A stretch of DNA of 58,425 nt, from positions 1 to 58,425 of the forward strand of contig NZ_WUAF01000024.1 of NCBI RefSeq assembly GCF_009800965.1, given 5' to 3'. This stretch comes from Cognatazoarcus halotolerans (GTDB taxonomy: Bacteria > Pseudomonadota > Gammaproteobacteria > Burkholderiales > Rhodocyclaceae). Position 1 is the stretch's first letter, and each line of letters starts with the position of its first letter. The notes under the pieces were generated by a model, which saw only the letters and a list, made by a program, of their open reading frames with translations, searched no databases and was not told where the DNA came from. The translations under genes were made by a program, and so were the position numbers. Below are positions 54,201 to 58,425 of this stretch, piece by piece.

Positions 54201-55227
54201 GCGCAACCTCTCGGAACTGCGGGCGCGCTTCCACGGGCAGATTGCCGCGGCCTTCAAGGCCGCGCAGCTGGTGGCGGATGCGCCGGCAGTCGAGCCCACA
54301 GCGAGCCGCTCCGACAAGCGTGCCGATACCGGCGCTCCGCCTACGGGTGCTGGCGACGATGCGCAGGGGCACTCGTTCGCGGGGCTGATCGCATGGACTT
54401 TCGGTGCCTTGCCCGAACTGCTCGAGGTCAAGGTCGGCAAGCGCGAGATCATCGGCTTTCCGGCGCTGCATGACGACGGCGCCACGGTCAGCCTGCGGCC
54501 CTACGACACGCCGGAAGAGGCCGCCCGGGTACATTCGAAGGGTCTCGCGCGGCTGTTTGCGCTGAACCTGAAGGATCAGGTCAAGGCCATCGAACGCCTT
54601 CCCGGAATTCGCGAACTGGCGCTGCAGTTCATGCCCTTCGGCACCGAAGCCGAACTCAAGCAGCAGCTTGTGGCGGCGACGCTGGCGAGAACCTGCCTGG
54701 TTGAGCCGCTGCCCGGCGACGCGGCCGGCTTCGAGCAGCGCTGCCGTGAGGCCAAGCCACGAATCACCTTGGTTGCGCAGGAGTTCATGCGGCTTGCCGG
54801 TCAGGTGATTGTCGAGCACGGCCTGTTGCAGAAGCGCCTCGGTGGCCTGAAGACCTTCCCCGACGTGGTGGCCGACATCCAGTCGCAGGTGTCTGCATTG
54901 ATGCCCAGGGATTTCCTGCTGGCCTGCCCGTGGGAACGGCTTGCGCACTTCCCGCGCTATCTCAAGGCCGCGGTGGTGCGAATCGACAAGCTGCGCAACA
55001 ACCCCGGCCGCGATGCCGAACTCATGCGCGACTGGAAGGTGCTCGCCCAGGCGTGGGAGCGGGAAAACCTGGCCAAGCTCAAGGCCGGCGTGCGGGAACC
55101 CGCGCTGGAGGAGTTCCGCTGGTTGCTCGAGGAGTTGCGGGTCGGCCTGTTTGCGCAGGAACTCAGGACGCCGATGCCGGTGTCGGTGAAGCGGCTCCAG
55201 AAAATCTGGGACAGCCGCCCAATGTAG
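51205..55227 (+). CDS. hrpA: ATP-dependent RNA helicase HrpA
   Basis: A 1340-aa DEAH-box helicase. The N-terminal part has the P-loop GETGSGKTTQ at residues 91-100, motif II DEAHERSLN, motif III VTSATLDAERF, and motif VI QRAGRCGRVMDG; then the helicase-associated and OB-fold regions and a long C-terminal HrpA-specific domain (DUF3418), from about residue 700. E. coli HrpA (1300 aa) is the length match and helps rescue stalled ribosomes or process fimbrial mRNA. The start ATG at 51205 may alternatively be at 51211. Confidence 0.96.
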   Translation: MTMDPYSLLEQVLSADRPALRRRLRGLRQRPRGLDDLPVPLRADLEASAARRGERTTHLPKPEFPPELPVNQRRDEIIEAIGKHQVVIVCGETGSGKTTQLPKLCLELGRGAAGLIGHTQPRRIAARATASRIAQELKSELGQHVGYKIRFTDRLGPDSYIKLMTDGILLAETQGDPLLSAYDTLIIDEAHERSLNIDFLLGYLRQLLPKRPDLKVIVTSATLDAERFAKHFADRAGKPAPVIEVSGRLYPIEVRYRPVEDLEVDDSKKKGPDLYDALVDAVDEAQRAGPGDVLVFLPGEREIREAAEALRKAHHSAGTEVLSLFARQSAQEQARVFAPSRGRRVVLATNVAETSLTVPGIRYVVDTGLARVKRYSHRNKVEQLQVEKIAQSAARQRAGRCGRVMDGICFRLYAEDDFDKRPAHTDPEVLRSSLAGVILRMKSLRLGEVEDFPFIDAPLGKMISDGYQLLGELGAVDESLQLTAVGRELAKLPLDPKIGRMILAARDRGCLREMLVIASALSAQDARERPPDRQGAADQAHATFRGGEIDQKSEFLWFLHAWKAWDEVLRHESSSKQKAWCKQHFMSWLRLREWRDVHSQLHTLCAEHGWKENQQPANYEAIHKALLAGLLGHVGCKVEDASGPQAGSYLGARGIKFWPHPGSSLARKAGKWIVSAELVDTSRLFGRCIARIEPEWLEEVGAHLLKRHVFEPHWEKAQGAVRAWERGTLHGIVLYARRSVAYRDVDPALCREIFIRSALVEGEIAEGPARAMPFLNHNRWLMAEIERLEHKSRRPDVLVDEALIQAFYESKVPADVVDLASFEKWRKLAEKAEPKLLHLTRDQLMRHEAEGITTERFPASFEVLGQKLRLVYLHQPGEADDGVTLLVPLAMLNQIPGNRCEWLVPGLLEEKVAALLRTVPQKHRHRLQPMVESAAAFMALYEAGELETDEPLVRTLQRFVEERVSLKLPMESFRPENLNPHCFMNFRVVDEHGRVMGQSRNLSELRARFHGQIAAAFKAAQLVADAPAVEPTASRSDKRADTGAPPTGAGDDAQGHSFAGLIAWTFGALPELLEVKVGKREIIGFPALHDDGATVSLRPYDTPEEAARVHSKGLARLFALNLKDQVKAIERLPGIRELALQFMPFGTEAELKQQLVAATLARTCLVEPLPGDAAGFEQRCREAKPRITLVAQEFMRLAGQVIVEHGLLQKRLGGLKTFPDVVADIQSQVSALMPRDFLLACPWERLAHFPRYLKAAVVRIDKLRNNPGRDAELMRDWKVLAQAWERENLAKLKAGVREPALEEFRWLLEELRVGLFAQELRTPMPVSVKRLQKIWDSRPM

Positions 55228-55342
55228 GTCGTAGCGGGCACTGATGTCGGTATCGTCTTACAGCTGAAAGTGCTCTCCGGGAGTATCTTGTCGATGAGGG
55301 GCGCGGTCTGCCAGTGGCACTAAGCGTCGGAGAAATCGTGTA

Positions 55343-55355
55343 GTTGAACGTCAAC
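55343..55355 (+). promoter_or_regulatory. Short inverted repeat in the leader of the OmpA-family lipoprotein gene
   Basis: GTTGA-ACG-TCAAC lies 15-27 nt upstream of the start codon. It could be a leader hairpin or an operator. The rest of the 55228-55369 gap is not recognisably coding. Confidence 0.25.
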
Positions 55356-55369
55356 AAGAAGGAAATCGT

Positions 55370-55969
55370 ATGAGTATGCGAATGCAGGTTGTTATCCCCA
55401 TAGTTGTTACCGCGATGGCTTTCGCTGGTTGCGCTACGAATACCCAGAATCAGAACAGGGCCATCGGCACGGCGACAGGTGCCGTGTTTGGTGGTGTGAT
55501 CGGCAAGCAGATTGGCGGGGGGACCGGTAGCGCTGTCGTTGGGGCCGCCTTGGGGGGCGCGTTTGGTTATCTCGCCGGCAGCAAGGTGAAAGTGACGGAG
55601 CGCCCGGACGGCTCGGTCAAGCTCGATATTCCTGGATCCGTTCTGTTCAGTACGGATAGTGCTGCCATCAGTCCCGCGTTCGAGCAAACCCTGGACAGGA
55701 TCGCGGTTACGCTCAATGAGCATCCGACGACCACCGTGAATGTGGTCGGCCATACCGATAGCGAGGGAAGTGAGGCATACAACCAAAGCCTCTCGCTGAA
55801 GCGGGCGACGAGCGTCGCCTCATATCTCCAGTCGCGGGGCGTTACGGCCGCGCGTGTCATCGCTTCGGGCATGGGGGAAAGCATGCCGGTCGCGGATAAC
55901 GCCACCGAGGCCGGGCGTGCGCAGAATCGTCGCGTGGAAATGTTCGTTAACCCGGCCGCCAAGAACTGA
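55370..55969 (+). CDS. OmpA-family outer-membrane lipoprotein (YiaD-like)
   Basis: A 199-aa lipoprotein with lipobox AFAGC (Cys21), a glycine-zipper region (AVFGGVIGKQIGGGTGSAVV and GAALGGAFGYLAGS, about residues 35-75), and an OmpA-type peptidoglycan-binding domain (VNVVGHTDSEGSEAYNQSLS and AQNRRVEMFV). The layout is that of YiaD and Pal-like proteins, anchored in the outer membrane and bound to peptidoglycan. AAGGAAA precedes the ATG. Confidence 0.92.
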   Translation: MSMRMQVVIPIVVTAMAFAGCATNTQNQNRAIGTATGAVFGGVIGKQIGGGTGSAVVGAALGGAFGYLAGSKVKVTERPDGSVKLDIPGSVLFSTDSAAISPAFEQTLDRIAVTLNEHPTTTVNVVGHTDSEGSEAYNQSLSLKRATSVASYLQSRGVTAARVIASGMGESMPVADNATEAGRAQNRRVEMFVNPAAKN

Positions 55970-56062
55970 CGGTCGCGGTTAGATAGTTCCGGGGCCGAGC
56001 AGGGCAGGTCAGCCTTTTTCCGAAGGAGAGACCGCCTTGCCCTTGCCCGGTTGGAGCGTTGG

Positions 56063-56878
56063 TCAATTGACCTTGAGGCGACCTCCGCGGCCGAGGCCTC
56101 CTTTTACTTCCTGAGCCTTGTAGTTCTTAAGCGCGACGACCATCTTGTTGTATGCATCAGTGAAGGCCGCGACGGTCGCCTTGCCTTCCGGCGTGCGCGA
56201 GAAGCCGGAAAGTGCGCCTGCCGCACCTCCACCAAAGGCGCCCAGCGCCGCGCCGTAGTTGGTTGCCGTGGAACTGCCTTCCGCCGCCGAAATCTGAACC
56301 GCCGAGCGAACGTCGAAAAGCGATAGCGTGACCACTGAAGCCTTTGATTCGAGGCTGCCTGCAAGTGCGCCGATCGTTCCGCCCAGCAGGCCGCCCAACG
56401 CGCCGCCGACCTTGCCGGTTGAATCATTGTTAATGATTATTTGTGGTTCGAGATAGTAGTCGGCCGCGACGCGCTGGCCTTTCTGTTGCTTTGAGCCGGC
56501 CCGGTATTCTCCAGAGTTGCGTTGAATCTGGGTGATTCGGGAAAGCCTGGCGTCTGCCCGCTGATTACCAATCGAGGTAATGACGAAGCAGTTGGATTTT
56601 TGCACGGCCAGCCTCAGCATCGGCTCTATCGAGGTGACCTGCGTGGTGCGACCGAACTCGTCGTACCACGATGCGTTGCGGCCGTCGTCGATCGCGATCG
56701 TACCGAGTGTCTCGTCACATCGTTCGAAATCAGCGTTTTCACTGACACTTGTTGCCCCCGCAGCCGCACCTTGTTCCGAGGTACTGTTGGTGCCCAAGCT
56801 GGGCATCCCTGGCGTCACGCAGCCGGCAAGAAGGCCGGAGGCGAGCAGGGCGGAAATGGTCAGTGCGGAGTGTTTCAT
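56063..56878 (-). CDS. CsgG-like lipoprotein with glycine zippers
   Basis: A 271-aa lipoprotein with lipobox LLAGC (Cys19), a domain with CsgG/DUF-type features (CFVITSIGNQRA, RVAADYYLEPQIIIN, SVVTLSLFDVRSAVQI) and two Gly-rich helical pairs (GGALGGLLGGTIGALAG and GAALGAFGGGAAGALSG). CsgG forms the curli secretion channel, but the other curli genes are absent, so a distinct role is likely; the assignment is by resemblance only. It is upstream-neighboured by the Sel1 gene on the same strand, which reads toward it. Confidence 0.7.
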   Translation of the reverse strand: MKHSALTISALLASGLLAGCVTPGMPSLGTNSTSEQGAAAGATSVSENADFERCDETLGTIAIDDGRNASWYDEFGRTTQVTSIEPMLRLAVQKSNCFVITSIGNQRADARLSRITQIQRNSGEYRAGSKQQKGQRVAADYYLEPQIIINNDSTGKVGGALGGLLGGTIGALAGSLESKASVVTLSLFDVRSAVQISAAEGSSTATNYGAALGAFGGGAAGALSGFSRTPEGKATVAAFTDAYNKMVVALKNYKAQEVKGGLGRGGRLKVN

Positions 56879-56923
56879 GTGTTGGGCCTCGGAACGGAGA
56901 TTAGGGGGAGTAAAGTGTTGCTG

Positions 56924-57508
56924 TCAGTGGTAATACCAGTAGCCGGCGCGCCAGTAGCCAAGGTAGGCGTAGCCGCTGTACCAGTAGCGGTAGAAAACCG
57001 GCCGCCAGCGCTGGGTCCATTTCCAGTATTCCTGATCTGACTTCTTCGCTGCGCTGGCCTCCGCGAGTAGTTTGCTTGCTTCCTTGTCACCACGCCCGGC
57101 CGCAATTGTGAGCCACTTTTCTGCCTCGGCGGGATCCGATCCCATCTCTTCGAGGCCGGTAAGGTAGAACCGGCCAAGCGCCTTCTGTGCGGAGAGCTCG
57201 CCGCGTTCAGCTGCATCCCGCATCCAGGTGAGCGCCTGGTAACTGTCCTGTCTGATGCCATCGCCCCTGAAATATCGCAAACCGAGATCATAGGCGGCTC
57301 TCGGATCCTTTTTCGCGACGTCTTCGAGGGCAAGGACGCGCGGATCTGCGAGTTCCTCAGCCTTTCGCTCGGGCGCGTAGTTTCGCGGGCGCTCGTTGCA
57401 GCCCGACGTATCGCAGATCTGCACGGTCTGGCGGGGCTGAGGTTGAGCGCATCCAGTTGCGGCGAGCAGCGCAAGCAAGAGCATGAAGCCTTTGAGCGGT
57501 CGCATCAT
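56924..57508 (-). CDS. Sel1-repeat lipoprotein
   Basis: A 194-aa lipoprotein with lipobox AATGC (about residue 20), three Sel1-like repeats (AAYDLGLRYFRGDGI, QALTWMRDAAERGEL / AQKALGRFYLTGL, AEKWLTIAAGRGD), and an aromatic-rich, Tyr/Trp C-terminus (YRYWYSGYAYLGYWRAGYW). Such repeats mediate protein-protein contact. Several ATGs are possible; 57508 is chosen because GGA lies just upstream and the lipoprotein signal starts there. Divergent from the IS element, preceded by a good promoter. Function unknown. Confidence 0.78.
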   Translation of the reverse strand: MMRPLKGFMLLLALLAATGCAQPQPRQTVQICDTSGCNERPRNYAPERKAEELADPRVLALEDVAKKDPRAAYDLGLRYFRGDGIRQDSYQALTWMRDAAERGELSAQKALGRFYLTGLEEMGSDPAEAEKWLTIAAGRGDKEASKLLAEASAAKKSDQEYWKWTQRWRPVFYRYWYSGYAYLGYWRAGYWYYH

Positions 57509-57539
57509 GCAGTCCATGGAGAATGAATATGATCGGGCG

Positions 57540-57567
57540 ATTATAGCTTTTGCAAAACGTAGCACAA
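57540..57567 (-). promoter_or_regulatory. Sigma-70-type promoter of the Sel1 lipoprotein gene
   Basis: On the minus strand, TTGTGC (57567-57562) and a perfect TATAAT (57545-57540) are separated by 16 nt. Transcription would begin near 57533, about 25 nt upstream of the chosen start codon. Confidence 0.55.
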
Positions 57568-57643
57568 GACAATATGTTCTTGTCAGATTCGATGCGCCGG
57601 AGAGCAGCGAGGTACAGGGAGTCTTGATGAATTAGGGTCTAGC

Positions 57644-58425
57644 AGGTTGATGCAAAACCCAGTGAACGAACGGCCCTGGCAAATGTCATAGCCTGGTCTT
57701 CCGAACCCTTGTCCTGAAAGCGATGCGTGGCCAACTCGACCCCCAGTCCTCGATGTTCCATTACTTCTCGGCCGAATCTCGCGTGCCGGCAGATCATCCG
57801 CTGCGAGGGGTGAAGAAACTGGCCGAGCGAGCACTTCGCGCCATTTCCACTGAACTCGATGCGCTCTATTCGAGCACGGGTCGCCCGTCGATTCCACCGG
57901 AGCGGCTGCTCAAGGGCCAATTGCTCATCGCGCTGTATTCGATTCGCTCCGATCGGCAGTTCTGCGAGCAACTCGACTACAACATTCTCTTCCGCTGGTT
58001 TCTCGACATGGATCTGGAGAGCGCCAGTCTGGAGCAATCGAATTTCAGTCGGCTGCGCGAGCGACTGGTGGTCACCGACGTCGCGCGCCGATTTTTTGAT
58101 GAAGTCGTGTGCCTTGCGCGCCGTGAGCGGCTCCTGTCTTCCGATCACTTCACCGTCGATGGCACGCTGATCGAAGCCTGGGCCTCGTTCAAGAGCTTCA
58201 GGCGCAAGGACGGCGAGCCGCCCAAGGATGGGGGTGACGGCACCGGCATGGTCGATTTCAAGGGCGAGAAGCGATCGAATGCCACGCACCAGAGCACAAC
58301 CGACCCGGAATCGAAGCTCATGAGGAAAGGCAACGGCCAGCCGGCCAAGCTCAGCTACGGCGGTCATGTGCTCATGGAGAATCGCAACGGCCTGTGCGTG
58401 GATATTCTGGTGACCGACGCGACGC
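57644..58425 (+). mobile_element. IS5-family insertion sequence, left part (cut by window end)
   Basis: A transposase gene fills this segment to the window edge. The left boundary is not certain. CTAG at 57640-57643 would fit the YTAR target duplication of classical IS5 elements, with the element starting at 57644 (CAGGTTGATG), but the right end lies outside the window, so this cannot be confirmed. Confidence 0.6.
57723..58425 (+). CDS. IS5-type transposase, N-terminal part (partial)
   Basis: The frame from ATG 57723 is open for 234 codons to the window end with no stop. It reads as an IS5/IS1182-like transposase: FHYFSAESRVPADHPLRGVK, GRPSIPPERLLKGQLLIAL, YSIRSDRQFCEQLDYNILF (DUF772-type N-terminal domain), then DHFTVDGTLIEAWASFKSF carrying the first Asp of the DDE triad, and YGGHVLMENRNGLCVD. 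The remaining DDE residues lie beyond the window. No frameshift is seen in the visible part, so the element may be active. Confidence 0.9.
   Translation, partial: MRGQLDPQSSMFHYFSAESRVPADHPLRGVKKLAERALRAISTELDALYSSTGRPSIPPERLLKGQLLIALYSIRSDRQFCEQLDYNILFRWFLDMDLESASLEQSNFSRLRERLVVTDVARRFFDEVVCLARRERLLSSDHFTVDGTLIEAWASFKSFRRKDGEPPKDGGDGTGMVDFKGEKRSNATHQSTTDPESKLMRKGNGQPAKLSYGGHVLMENRNGLCVDILVTDAT

Noticed and set aside
52768-54948. 726-codon minus-strand frame inside hrpA
   Set aside because: It is a mirror of the hrpA coding frame with no recognisable motif; hrpA has all helicase motifs.

Overview
The window looks like an ordinary chromosomal stretch of a GC-rich betaproteobacterium of the Rhodocyclales type (Azoarcus/Thauera/Aromatoleum-like). 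This assignment is inferred from the betaproteobacterial 5S rRNA 3' end, the high GC content, and the perM-hda-HAD-pcnB-folK-dNK-panB-panC and purN-DUF3108-rsmB gene orders. No species assignment is possible from the sequence alone. Genes are densely packed, many share 4-nt start/stop overlaps, and no gap longer than 300 bp lacks a gene.

Layout. 1-93: end of an rRNA operon (5S 3' end plus a strong hairpin terminator). 291-7870 (minus strand): a CBS-domain protein, then a long co-directional array (perM-like permease, hda, HAD hydrolase, pcnB, folK, deoxynucleoside kinase, panB, panC). 8004-13394 (plus): purM and an RND efflux adaptor/pump pair. 13391-24346: metallophosphoesterase, an unassigned polytopic membrane protein, miaA, TraB/GumN protein, the DUF47-Pit phosphate pair, a two-domain thioredoxin-fold protein, an in-frame DUF2478-HIT fusion, mutL, and an OmpA-like protein with a small membrane protein. 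24618-33002 (plus): purN, DUF3108, RsmB-like methyltransferase, FmdE-like plus hemerythrin pair, PLD nuclease, MscS channel, fatty acid desaturase, RluE, DUF192. 33007-38267 (minus): flhA, flhB, glnS.

38467-48837 (plus) is the most interesting region: TonB-dependent receptor - YfiR - second TonB-dependent receptor - second YfiR - hybrid histidine kinase (periplasmic sensor, HAMP, HisKA, HATPase, two receivers, HPt) - REC-PAS-GGDEF-EAL protein. The last three genes overlap by 4 nt at each junction. I infer a signalling chain from outer-membrane receptors through periplasmic YfiR proteins and a phosphorelay to cyclic-di-GMP turnover. It resembles the known YfiBNR system, but a kinase stands where the diguanylate cyclase YfiN normally is.

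48842-51173: an ECF sigma factor/anti-sigma pair, a divergent secreted cupredoxin-like protein, and the fluoride channel crcB. 51205-55227: a large HrpA-type helicase. 55370-57508: three small envelope lipoprotein genes. 57723 to the window edge: the 5' part of an IS5-type transposase, cut by the window end.
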